Of a stretch of 36,767 nucleotides of DNA, positions 30,165 to 36,767 are shown piece by piece. Within the stretch, counting starts at the first letter, position 1, and the number at the start of each line of letters is the position of its first letter. The position numbers and the translations under genes were made by a program. The stretch covers positions 1 to 36,767 of the forward strand of contig NZ_JAQQWU010000023.1 in NCBI RefSeq assembly GCF_028610625.1, in the 5' to 3' direction. This DNA is from Guptibacillus spartinae. GTDB taxonomy: Bacteria; Bacillota; Bacilli; Bacillales; Guptibacillaceae. A model generated the notes under the pieces. That model was not told the origin of the DNA. It worked only from the letters and a program-made list of their open reading frames with translations, and made no database searches.

Positions 30165-31457
30165 ATGATTGAAATTCTTAAGGACAAAAATTTCTTGTTT
30201 TTATTTCTAGGTCGAATCGTAACGAATATTGGGGACAGCCTTTATTATGTCGCTACAATGTGGCTTGTTTACGAATTAAGTCAAAGTTCTTTTTATGTTG
30301 GTTTAGCAGGCTTTCTAGTTTTAGTGCCAAAAGCGCTACAGTTTTTAACAGGTCCATTCGTAGATAAATGGGATATTAAAAAAATACTAGTGACTACACA
30401 ACTCCTTCAATGCCTTCTTTTGATATTAATTCCAGTAGCTTATACACTTCATTTTCTCACAGTACCCTTCTTATTAGTCCTAATGCCTTGTATTGCCATT
30501 ATCGAGGAATTTGCATATCCTACTCAAACAAAAGCCCTTCCATTAATACTAAAGAAAACGGATTTAATTAAAGGTAACTCTCTATTTTCGTTCGCCTATC
30601 AAGGCGTTGACTTAGTTTTTAATGCTCTTGCAGGCATTCTTGTTGCGCTCATTGGAGCTATTAGTCTCTTTATTGTAGATTCCGTCACCTTTGGTATTGC
30701 TGCTATGCTCTTCAGTTTCCTCAAGATTCCTAAAAAGAGGAAAGCACAGTTAGCTGCTGATGTAAGAGAGGAAGCTGCTTTTATCTCCTATAAAAGGGAC
30801 TTGTTCGAGGGTTTCTCCATTGTTTTTGGATCCTTACTTTGGGTATTTTTACTTGGTTCGGTTGTGGCGAACTTTGCAATTGGAATGACGATGGCTATAT
30901 TACCTTCTTTCGCTAACAACATTGGCGGGGTAGAAATGTATGGTTTTTTATTAACTGCAGTTTCGGCTGGTTCGTTAATCGGTGCTCTCTTAGGATCGGT
31001 ACTAGGAAAGTTCCGTGTTGGCGTTATCTCCATTGTCTGTTTCGCATTAGGTGCTGGATCATGGACATTATCTGCGCTCATAGGGAGTCCAATCATTTCT
31101 ACTGTTCTATTTGGTCTTGCATGGATACCAATAGGAGCTGTCAACGTATTATTTGCGGGGATTGACCAGGCTGTCTTACCAAACCATGTTTTAGGAAGAG
31201 TCAACTCAGTCATGTACAGCATAAGTGTGGTAGCTATGCCAATTGGTTCTTTGTTAGGTGGATATTTAGCTACCACAATGAGCAGCTCAACGATTTTTGC
31301 CTTTACTGGAATAGGTGTGTTTTTTATTTCACTTGTATGGCTTGCTCACCCAGATTTAAGAACGTTACCTAAAGCACACGATATAGATGCAAGCACTTTT
31401 AAGATCAATACGCAATCTTTTGATCATGATACAGGAAAGGAAGCTCCCTTCGGATAG
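30165..31457 (+). CDS. MFS exporter (MFS_3/MefA type)
   Basis: 430-aa integral membrane transporter with about 12 hydrophobic segments. The N-terminus (FLFLFLGRIVTNIGDSLYYVATMWLVYEL) and the GPFVDKWDIKK loop are typical of the MFS_3 group, which includes macrolide and siderophore exporters. Proton-driven drug or metabolite export at the cytoplasmic membrane is the family role; the substrate is unknown. GGGAGG lies 8 nt before the ATG. It is co-directional with the ArsR-like regulator. It is 11 kb from the biosynthetic operon, but it is the only drug-type exporter in the window, so export of that product is an open possibility. Confidence 0.9.
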   Translation: MIEILKDKNFLFLFLGRIVTNIGDSLYYVATMWLVYELSQSSFYVGLAGFLVLVPKALQFLTGPFVDKWDIKKILVTTQLLQCLLLILIPVAYTLHFLTVPFLLVLMPCIAIIEEFAYPTQTKALPLILKKTDLIKGNSLFSFAYQGVDLVFNALAGILVALIGAISLFIVDSVTFGIAAMLFSFLKIPKKRKAQLAADVREEAAFISYKRDLFEGFSIVFGSLLWVFLLGSVVANFAIGMTMAILPSFANNIGGVEMYGFLLTAVSAGSLIGALLGSVLGKFRVGVISIVCFALGAGSWTLSALIGSPIISTVLFGLAWIPIGAVNVLFAGIDQAVLPNHVLGRVNSVMYSISVVAMPIGSLLGGYLATTMSSSTIFAFTGIGVFFISLVWLAHPDLRTLPKAHDIDASTFKINTQSFDHDTGKEAPFG

Positions 31458-31558
31458 GATGTGAAACAGGGAATCTACTACTTTTAGAAATCTTCTAATA
31501 TATAACAACGAAAGACCAGAATTTACGGTATAACATTTACTATATAAGTAGGCGAAGG

Positions 31559-31945
31559 TTATGATTCAAAATAGATAACATAAATAGAAACAAACCAAAA
31601 CAAAGCAATTAGTAGGCGAGGATCTTTGTATTCAAGTTTTTCAAATTCATTTATTTTGTTTATATTAAATTTTAAAGCTTTGGCTCTCTTAATTAATTTG
31701 GAGTTAAATGTAAAGAGAACAAAAAGTATAATTGGGAGAATAAGGATGTCGAATTTTATTATCTTGTCACTTAGTCCTTCTCTAATATTTAAACTGGACG
31801 TTATCATTGGCATTGATAACCCGTATAAAAACAATGCATTTTGTAACCAAAAGACTATAAAAATTTTTTCGCGTTTTTTTATAAGTACATATATCAGAAG
31901 TATTGTTGGGATAACAAATAAGAATATACCGATACCTAATGAAAT
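31559..31945 (-). CDS. Small membrane protein without a normal start codon (up to 128 aa)
   Basis: Hydrophobic protein with about four membrane segments. From TTG 31834 onward 91 aa are readable, but the same frame continues upstream with clearly coding-like sequence (ISLGIGIFLFVIPTILLIYVL and REKIFIVFWLQNALFLYG) up to about 31945, without ATG, GTG or TTG. There GGTGAAGAAAG precedes an ATT codon. Either the rare start ATT is used, or a 1-nt shift has cut off the GTGGTGAAGAAA that precedes it in another frame. Family not recognised. A plus-strand reading frame over the same bases is probably its shadow. Confidence 0.45.
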   Translation of the reverse strand: MSLGIGIFLFVIPTILLIYVLIKKREKIFIVFWLQNALFLYGLSMPMITSSLNIREGLSDKIIKFDILILPIILFVLFTFNSKLIKRAKALKFNINKINEFEKLEYKDPRLLIALFWFVSIYVIYFES

Positions 31946-32043
31946 CTTTCTTCACCACACTAGTTGATTTTTATTAATATGACAGCGAATTAGTTTGTGC
32001 TTCAAACGCTCTAAGATTGTTGAAGATAAATTACATATGGAAA

Positions 32044-32445
32044 TCAATCAGCTAGTCCGTTCCATATATATTGCTGGCTTTCAATATCAGCATAAACAAT
32101 CACATTATTTGTGGAAGATGTACTTTTTGTAGGAAATTCAATAGCATCAACATCTTCTCCTACCTTTGTATTCATTTCATTTGATTGTTTAGCAAACATA
32201 TCGCCTGTTAATTTCACTTTTGATATTGTTCCATCTTCCCAAGTTCCATCAATAAAATCTATTTGGTCCGATGGTAATTGAGTCCAAACTACCTTCCTTA
32301 CATCTTCATCTTCAGAAAGTTCTTTTTGTTCTTTTACATCGACTTTGTTTTGTTTATTGTTGTCTATTGCTTCGCTTTCATTTGAACAGCCCATTCCCAC
32401 TAAAGGTAGGACTGATAACATACAAAGTAGTATAATTTTTTTCAT
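32044..32445 (-). CDS. Lipoprotein, hypothetical
   Basis: 133 aa with a lipoprotein signal peptide: MKK, a hydrophobic core and the lipobox LVGMGC, with Cys20 as the lipidation site. A polar linker rich in Asn, Lys and Glu follows, then a domain of about 85 residues containing WTQLPSDQIDFIDGTWEDG and VIVYADIESQQYIWNG. Anchored to the outer face of the cytoplasmic membrane. GGAGGTG precedes the ATG. Function unknown; similar small lipoproteins are common in Bacillus. Confidence 0.82.
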   Translation of the reverse strand: MKKIILLCMLSVLPLVGMGCSNESEAIDNNKQNKVDVKEQKELSEDEDVRKVVWTQLPSDQIDFIDGTWEDGTISKVKLTGDMFAKQSNEMNTKVGEDVDAIEFPTKSTSSTNNVIVYADIESQQYIWNGLAD

Positions 32446-32477
32446 ATGTACACCTCCACATAATATTTTACCAAATA

Positions 32478-32521
32478 GACGGTATAACCCTTCCTTAAAT
32501 TACAAAAAGGGTTATACCGTC
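32478..32521. repeat. 15-bp perfect inverted repeat upstream of the lipoprotein gene
   Basis: GACGGTATAACCCTT (32478-32492) and its exact inverse (32507-32521) are separated by 14 bp. It lies 33 nt upstream of the lipoprotein start on the minus strand and just after the GNAT gene and repeat A. No T-run follows on the minus strand, so it could be a terminator for upstream genes, an operator pair, or both. Confidence 0.5.
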
Positions 32522-32562
32522 AACATTCCAAGAAATTTCTTCAAAAATGTTATTCCTGATTC

Positions 32563-32598
32563 GCTCCGAGATTCTGGAAAACTTGATTTCGAGATATA
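32563..32598 (-). repeat. GCTCCGAG-type repeat A, downstream of the GNAT gene
   Basis: Plus-strand reading gives GCTCCGAGATTC, a variable base, GGAAAACTTGATT, then CGAGATAT. The block 36642-36677 is nearly identical, with two base differences over 34 bp. Members A to F share the core GCTCCGA and lie in the gaps between minus-strand genes. This copy has no hairpin of its own. Confidence 0.55.
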
Positions 32599-32626
32599 TT
32601 AGAATGACTTTTAAAATAACTGCCAG

Positions 32627-33106
32627 TTACCTTAATAACTTTTCCAATTTTATTTCGTCTCTGATTGGAATACCCTCGTTACCTCTTAAAGGAATTTCAG
32701 GTTTGAGCTTCCTTGCTTCTTCAACTGCATTTCTAAATATCTGTGCTAAAACATATCCTCTCTTTTGATAAAACTTAAGTGCTAACAAATTATCATTAGT
32801 GGTTATAAGGTTTATGTAGTAACATTTATTCCTTAATGCAATTTCCTCTACTGCCTGTAAAAGAGAAGTCCCAACCCCTTTATTTTCTTCCGTACTATCT
32901 AATGAGATAATTTCGCATTCATCATTGTTAATTATGAAAGTAATTAAACCAATAACTTCTGTTTTATTATCTAAAACTACATATCCATCTAATTGACTAC
33001 AATCATAGATACCAGAAGAAATAACCATTTCTGTACTACCCCAATGCTTTTTAAAAAACTCAATTACTTTAGCCTGGGAAATTTCACTTATTGCTAACAG
33101 CTCCAT
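32627..33106 (-). CDS. GNAT-family N-acetyltransferase
   Basis: 159-aa acetyltransferase of the GNAT fold. It shows VIGLITFIINNDECEIISLDSTEENKGVGTSLLQAVEE, where ENKGVGTSLL is the acetyl-CoA pyrophosphate loop (Q/R-x-x-G-x-G/A), and LKFYQKRGY near the C-terminus. The substrate is unknown. GGAGG lies 7 nt before the ATG. Upstream lies repeat element B, and downstream repeat A. Confidence 0.88.
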   Translation of the reverse strand: MELLAISEISQAKVIEFFKKHWGSTEMVISSGIYDCSQLDGYVVLDNKTEVIGLITFIINNDECEIISLDSTEENKGVGTSLLQAVEEIALRNKCYYINLITTNDNLLALKFYQKRGYVLAQIFRNAVEEARKLKPEIPLRGNEGIPIRDEIKLEKLLR

Positions 33107-33151
33107 TATTAAACCTCCATCAACGATCTTCCATTTAAACTTTTTACAATT

Positions 33152-33233
33152 CCAATTATTTCAAATAAACTTGAGTAACTCAATCATTTATTCCTAATTA
33201 AAGGAGCCTATCTTATTACAGATAAGCTCCGAT
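33152..33233 (-). repeat. Two-part hairpin repeat B between the kinase and GNAT genes
   Basis: On the plus strand it runs from CCAATTATTTCAAA (33152-33165) over a small inverted repeat (TTGAGT-ACTCAA) to a hairpin, AGGAGCCTATCT pairing with AGATAAGCTCC, ending at the GCTCCGA core. Copies E and F have the same parts at the same spacing (74-75 nt). On the minus strand the large hairpin directly follows the kinase stop codon and may terminate transcription. Confidence 0.65.
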
Positions 33234-34172
33234 TTAATGGAATAAGCCTTTCTCTTCGTTTACTATCCTTTTAATTTCTCCTACTTTAAATTCAGTGATT
33301 TTTTTTATGGTATTTTCATCTGTAAAACCTTGAAAATACTTGTTTATCTCCCATGCCAGCATCATCGTTGTATGGTCTATATAAAGATAGTTAAAGTCTT
33401 TTATATAATCTTCTTCTACAATATTAAGCTGTCCTTCCTTCAAAAGTTTCCAATATGCCTTAATTACAAAGTTAATTAACTCTATGTCGTAAATATCCTG
33501 CAACAGAATTGTTATATCTCTCAGTGGTGAACCAATTGCTGCCCATTCCCAATCAATAAACCAAATCTCCTCTTCATAATAGAAAATATTTTCTAAATGA
33601 GGATCTCCGTGAGTTAAGACTAAAGGACTTCTCGCTTCAAAATTACTTAAAGATAATTGATCATATGTATCATTTATTGTTTGGATCCACTCAGACTTTG
33701 CCCAATGGTGGCGAGCACACAACTTTTTCATTTCTTCTAAACACCAATTGCGCCATTCAGAGCTTATTTGGTGAATAGGTAACTCGGGGGTATAAGAGTT
33801 CGACCTTGTATCATGCAGGTCTGATAACCTCTGTATGATATCACTGATTACCTTCTTTCTATCTGTTAAAGATAAACTTTCATAGGTGTCTTTTAGTGGT
33901 GACTCAAGGTCATGCATTAAAATGGCCTGGGGAGCATTATTCCAGATTTGTACTAATTTGCTAAACTGCTTAATAGGATTTTTAAGTTTTTCATAGATAT
34001 CTATTTCATTATTTCGATCAGCTGCAAATTGCTTATAGATATAAGATCCTCTTTGATTCTTATCATCTAAAACATCAACCCTAAATATCCTACCTGCATG
34101 AGCACCATGAATAACTTTTTTACTTAGTAGCTTCCACTTTTTCTCTCTCATTCTTTCTTCTAAATGCGTCAA
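33234..34172 (-). CDS. Aminoglycoside phosphotransferase-like kinase
   Basis: 312 aa with the APH/choline kinase fold. The catalytic loop is LVLTHGDPHLENIF (H-G-D-x-x-x-x-N), followed by the metal-binding IDWEWAAIG. In this superfamily the enzyme moves phosphate from ATP/GTP to a small molecule such as an aminoglycoside, macrolide, choline or thiamine; the substrate here is not known. TTG start 34172 has GGAG 8 nt upstream; ATG at 34151 is an alternative. The stop lies directly at the edge of repeat B. Confidence 0.85.
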   Translation of the reverse strand: MTHLEERMREKKWKLLSKKVIHGAHAGRIFRVDVLDDKNQRGSYIYKQFAADRNNEIDIYEKLKNPIKQFSKLVQIWNNAPQAILMHDLESPLKDTYESLSLTDRKKVISDIIQRLSDLHDTRSNSYTPELPIHQISSEWRNWCLEEMKKLCARHHWAKSEWIQTINDTYDQLSLSNFEARSPLVLTHGDPHLENIFYYEEEIWFIDWEWAAIGSPLRDITILLQDIYDIELINFVIKAYWKLLKEGQLNIVEEDYIKDFNYLYIDHTTMMLAWEINKYFQGFTDENTIKKITEFKVGEIKRIVNEEKGLFH

Positions 34173-34230
34173 AGGATCATCTCCATTATTGTTGTGATTG
34201 AAACAGGTGGTTAAGAATTCTAATGAGAAA

Positions 34231-34965
34231 CTATGATTTATAAGTAATTATCTCAATCATTTCTTTAATGGCATTTATGACAGGTTTCGGTCTGTCGATG
34301 TGGATGGCGTGTCCAGCCTCTTTAACTATAATATGTTTACTTGTTTTAGTTAGATACGAAAGGTCAATTTGAAACCTCATCCAGGCATCAAAGGATTCAC
34401 TCGTATGATGGGGTTGCGTTCCTCCTGTAAGCACGATAAGAGGAATGTTTTTGAGTTTACTTCCTCGAACTTGTTCTAGACTTTCTTCAAATTCATTTAA
34501 CGAAGATTCTACTAAGAATTGCCCTAAGTATTCATTCTTTACTTCTTCAGTAAACAGGGGTACCATTTCATTATTTTGATCTTCGTGAACTGAATCTATT
34601 AGGATTAGTCCTGTTACCTCTTCAGAGTACCTACTCGCATAAAGTCGAACATTTACTCCACCAAACGAATGTCCTACTAATATGTATGGAGGCTTGATAT
34701 CTGCAGCTTTAAGTAGGTTTCTAAGATTCTCGACAATTTGTAAACTATGTTTGGGTTTATGACTATTATTACTTTTCCCTATACCTTCTCTGTCATAAAA
34801 AAACACGTTTGCAAAAGTCGATACTTCTTTTCTAATGGATTGCCAATTGTCTAATGCCCACCCATAACCTGATTCAAAAACGACCGTTGGGCTAGAGTCA
34901 GACATATCAATATACTCGTAGTAAAGCTCTGTTCCTTCGACATTTATCTTTTGACCATTACTCAA
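34231..34965 (-). CDS. Alpha/beta hydrolase
   Basis: 244-aa alpha/beta hydrolase. VFESGYGWALDNW carries the oxyanion region, the nucleophile elbow is VGHSFGG, the acid lies in LILIDSVHED or the later strand, and the His in EAGHAIHIDRP. Typical of esterases and related hydrolases with a small cap; no specific substrate can be named. TTG start at 34965 follows GGGGGGAGAG. It precedes the kinase gene by 58 nt without a repeat in between, so the two may be one transcript. Confidence 0.85.
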   Translation of the reverse strand: MSNGQKINVEGTELYYEYIDMSDSSPTVVFESGYGWALDNWQSIRKEVSTFANVFFYDREGIGKSNNSHKPKHSLQIVENLRNLLKAADIKPPYILVGHSFGGVNVRLYASRYSEEVTGLILIDSVHEDQNNEMVPLFTEEVKNEYLGQFLVESSLNEFEESLEQVRGSKLKNIPLIVLTGGTQPHHTSESFDAWMRFQIDLSYLTKTSKHIIVKEAGHAIHIDRPKPVINAIKEMIEIITYKS

Positions 34966-35031
34966 ATTTCTCTCCCCCCAATAAAGGACCTCTTCTTGAT
35001 CAAGTTAATTTCGATGATCAATAAAACAATC

Positions 35032-35040
35032 GCTCCGAGA
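35032..35040 (-). repeat. GCTCCGAG-type repeat C
   Basis: GCTCCGAGA core in the gap between the 59-aa membrane protein gene and the hydrolase gene. On its left GATC...GATC (35000-35020) may pair weakly. No full two-part element is seen here. Confidence 0.4.
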
Positions 35041-35105
35041 TTGCTTAAGACTCGTTGTATGCACTAATACTAACTCCACTGAAATTGAAAAAGCTGCTCT
35101 CAAGT

Positions 35106-35285
35106 CTAATTTTCTTTCTTTCGGAAATATTTCCATTTGTATGCGGTACTTAATGCCAGTAAAGCGATAATTAGAAAGGACTTAAGATAAGGGTTTGATA
35201 CTGTGAAATTTACGAAAAAAGTAGATATTACTATAAATAAGTAAACTAGTATTAAAGATAAAGGTAAAGGCTTATCTGACTTCAA
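35106..35285 (-). CDS. Small membrane protein (59 aa)
   Basis: Reading frame from TTG 35285 to TAG 35106, with AGAGGTG 5 nt upstream of the start. Two hydrophobic segments (about residues 8-28 and 33-48) are joined by NFTVSNPYLKS and followed by the basic tail KWKYFRKKEN, so a hairpin-like membrane protein with its C-terminus in the cytoplasm is likely. Family not recognised. It occupies its own compartment between repeats C and D, which supports it as a real gene. Confidence 0.6.
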   Translation of the reverse strand: MKSDKPLPLSLILVYLFIVISTFFVNFTVSNPYLKSFLIIALLALSTAYKWKYFRKKEN

Positions 35286-35400
35286 AGTATCACCTCTTTA
35301 AATGAATTATTTATAGTCTCTTTCTAATAATACAACAAAGGAGTCAGATGACTTAATTCTCCTACCAACATTCCAGGATCATCCCCTAAACCTACATTGA

Positions 35401-35434
35401 GAGCTTACTTTTCATTAAGTAAACGCTCCGAGTT
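35401..35434 (-). repeat. GCTCCGAG-type repeat D
   Basis: GAGCTTACTT (35401-35410) pairs with AAGTAA and, after a 2-nt bulge, GCTC (35417-35428), ending in the GCTCCGAG core. On the minus strand the hairpin comes 11 nt after the stop of the RimJ-like gene and may act as a terminator. Confidence 0.5.
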
Positions 35435-35444
35435 TGTTGAACAA

Positions 35445-35975
35445 TTAGCTCTTATATTCATTTTTTAAGAGACCATATACGTCAACATCTTCATATTTAT
35501 TGTGAAGTAATCTATTTTCCTTTAATCTTCCTTCTTTTTGTAAACCAGCCTTTTCTAAAACTATGGTTGAAGCTTTATTTCTGGATATAGCTGATGCCCA
35601 GACTTTGTTTAAATCCAGGTGATTAAATCCAAATTCAATCATTCTATTTACTGCTTCTGTCGCAAACCCGTTACCCCAAAAATCTCTACCAATCCAATAT
35701 CCAAGCTCACCTTTATTATTGTTTTTATCAATTCTTAAAGTGATCGTACCTATTATTTGATTATCATTCTTGGTTACTATTGTAAGAGGGTACTCAAGCC
35801 CCTCATGAATTTGTTCTGGTTGAATAGCGATCCATTCTTCAGCATGTTCTAGTTCATATGGATGAGGAAGACCTAGAATAGTAGCTAATTCTTTATTGTT
35901 CGCTAAATCCTTAATCCTGCTAGCATCTTCTTTCTGGAATGGTTGCAAAGTTAATCGATCAGTTTTTAATTTCAA
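35445..35975 (-). CDS. RimJ/RimL-type GNAT acetyltransferase
   Basis: 176-aa acetyltransferase of the Acetyltransf_3 (RimJ/RimL) group. LKTDRLTLQPFQKEDASRI is the typical opening, ELGYWIGRDFWGNGFATEAVNRMIEFGFNHLDLNKVWA contains the acetyl-CoA loop GNGFATEA, and NKASTIVLEKAGLQKEGRLKEN is the C-terminal signature. I place the start at TTG 35975, 9 nt after AGGGGG, because the protein then begins as family members do; the longer frame to 36047 runs into repeat element E. Acts on ribosomal proteins or on small amines; the target is unknown. Confidence 0.88.
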   Translation of the reverse strand: MKLKTDRLTLQPFQKEDASRIKDLANNKELATILGLPHPYELEHAEEWIAIQPEQIHEGLEYPLTIVTKNDNQIIGTITLRIDKNNNKGELGYWIGRDFWGNGFATEAVNRMIEFGFNHLDLNKVWASAISRNKASTIVLEKAGLQKEGRLKENRLLHNKYEDVDVYGLLKNEYKS

Positions 35976-36015
35976 AGACAAATTCCCCCTAGAGTACTGT
36001 TCCGGTAGTTTAATA

Positions 36016-36100
36016 CCAATTATTTCAAAATGATACTCTAAAGGCAATCCTTATTTGCAAGAAAAGAGAGCTAATCTTTATTAAAGATTAGCTCCGAGAT
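36016..36100 (-). repeat. Two-part hairpin repeat E
   Basis: CCAATTATTTCAAA (36016-36029), then a perfect hairpin GAGCTAATCT (36068-36077) / AGATTAGCTC (36085-36094) and the core GCTCCGAGAT (36091-36100). The spacing from CCAATT to the core is 75 nt, as in copies B and F. It lies between the 86-aa membrane protein gene and the RimJ-like gene. Confidence 0.65.
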
Positions 36101-36162
36101 AATGGAGCAAGACTTAAATTGAAAGTCAAATACCAAGCAATTGGCATCTTTGTTAATAATAT

Positions 36163-36423
36163 TTACCCATCGTAACCTTCTATAAAGATTAGAAATTTTG
36201 TTATCGCAATTCCTAGTAAAGAAATGAAAAAGCAAAAGAGTAATATAAATGGTATCGCGCCCTCAATTCCTTTAATAGAACAATGGAAGCACCCGAATGC
36301 CATTGGGATAGCAATAACATACGTTAAACTGAGTTTTCTTAGGAAAAACCTCATTATTACACTAATTATTAGAGCTATTACACCAATATTAAACACATCA
36401 ATTACTATGGTAATATCCGCCAT
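36163..36423 (-). CDS. Small membrane protein (86 aa)
   Basis: 86 aa with three likely membrane segments (about 3-22, 30-46 and 52-75) and a short acidic end (IEGYDG). ATG 36423 is chosen, with AGGAGTG upstream; the longer frame to 36447 starts inside that site. Unrecognised family. It is separated from its neighbours by repeats E and F. Confidence 0.6.
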   Translation of the reverse strand: MADITIVIDVFNIGVIALIISVIMRFFLRKLSLTYVIAIPMAFGCFHCSIKGIEGAIPFILLFCFFISLLGIAITKFLIFIEGYDG

Positions 36424-36447
36424 TAAGACTTCACTCCTGATGAACAA

Positions 36448-36767
36448 AAAATTAAGTTATATTAGTTCTGCACGACTGGGGTTGAAAAGAAGAAAAACTC
36501 TATCTCAAATTGTCCTTCCCCAAGTCATTAAACTGCTTACAGAGCGTTTATTTCCTATCTTTATTACCAATTATTTCAAACATTTGAGAACAACTCAATC
36601 TTTTTTTTTACATTAAAAGGAGCCTATCTTATTACAGATAAGCTCCGAGATTCCGGAAAACTTGATTCCGAGATATTATAATCCTGTGATAATTAGGTAT
36701 TATGGCTTTTCCCTAATCTTACCCCATTAACAACAACACCAATTGACCCTGTAATAATAAATACATA
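36448..36767. other. Right-end intergenic stretch with repeat F
   Basis: No gene is supported in the last 320 bases apart from possible pieces running out of the window. It holds the full two-part repeat F (36567-36677). A plus-strand reading frame crosses it but lies opposite a real gene and has no ribosome binding site. Confidence 0.4.
36567..36677 (-). repeat. Two-part hairpin repeat F plus 34-bp tail
   Basis: CCAATTATTTCAAA (36567-36580), then TTGAG/CTCAA complementarity, then the hairpin AGGAGCCTATCT / AGATAAGCTCC and the core GCTCCGAGA (36642-36650). The hairpin is base-for-base the same as in copy B. The core is followed by the tail that matches repeat A (32563-32598), so F joins both repeat types. 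Confidence 0.65.

Noticed and set aside
30788-31276. 162-aa minus-strand frame opposite the MFS gene
   Set aside because: Antisense to a clear 12-segment transporter; the composition is that of a reversed membrane protein gene.
31626-31967. 113-aa plus-strand frame over the small membrane protein
   Set aside because: The minus strand gives the more protein-like reading with regular membrane segments; neither start is ideal, but the plus-strand frame has no ribosome binding site.
36224-36616. 130-aa plus-strand frame at the right end
   Set aside because: It runs opposite the 86-aa membrane protein gene and into repeat F, with no ribosome binding site.
1-36767. CRISPR array, rRNA or tRNA genes
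   Set aside because: No regularly spaced repeats of CRISPR length and no tRNA or rRNA signatures were seen on reading both strands by eye; a dedicated search could still find a weak tRNA-like element.

Overview
The window is low-GC DNA with strong GGAGG-type ribosome binding sites, frequent TTG/GTG starts, sigma-A-like promoters and Bacillaceae-type genes (Sfp-type PPTase, PadR, RimJ-like GNAT, MFS_3 exporter). It most likely comes from a Bacillaceae member. It looks like accessory DNA, either a genomic island or a plasmid: I see no core housekeeping genes, rRNA, tRNA or CRISPR array, and there are site-specific recombinases, dispersed repeats and decaying genes.

Layout. (1) 443-3469: three tandem tyrosine recombinases, a 'recombinase in trio' (RIT-like) arrangement. 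(2) 4272-18765, minus strand: a tightly packed 16-gene biosynthetic operon that ends at a 17-bp-stem terminator (4224-4262). (3) 18899-20156, minus strand: an MBL-fold hydrolase and a TetR regulator just upstream. The promoters of TetR and of the big operon carry the same 13-bp operator unit, iterated with a 14-bp period directly behind the -10 box. (4) 20500-22551: a PadR regulator, a membrane-anchored protein and a secreted protein, with copies of an ATTATACACGAAGTT repeat on both sides; another copy lies between the recombinases and the operon. (5) 22958-29080: defence-like and decaying genes, namely two proteins with HEPN-type R-x4-H motifs (one a pseudogene), a PIN-domain nuclease and a serine resolvase with a probable res site. 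(6) 29479-31457: an ArsR-like regulator and an MFS exporter, with a perfect 20-bp palindrome between them. (7) 31559-36767, minus strand: small accessory genes (lipoprotein, two GNATs, an APH-like kinase, an alpha/beta hydrolase, small membrane proteins) separated by a family of hairpin repeats ending in GCTCCGA(G).

The main find is the operon. It encodes a type II polyketide synthase: a ketosynthase and a chain-length-factor-like domain fused in one 764-aa protein, an ACP, an active FabG-type ketoreductase, a catalytically dead SDR paralogue and a FabZ dehydratase. It also encodes the collinear set FabH-like / FkbH-like / ACP / 2-oxoacid-dehydrogenase-type acyltransferase that defines tetronate biosynthesis (AbyA1-A4, Agg1-4 type), plus an FrsA-like alpha/beta hydrolase that could play the AbyA5/Agg5 role. 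Tailoring candidates are a CrtI-like oxidoreductase, a crotonase-fold protein and a flavin monooxygenase; a type II thioesterase and an Sfp-type PPTase complete the set. My inference is that a polyene or otherwise reduced acyl chain is built by the KS-CLF system and joined to a glycerol-derived C3 unit to give an acyl tetronate. The product, and whether the cluster is already known, cannot be settled from the sequence alone.
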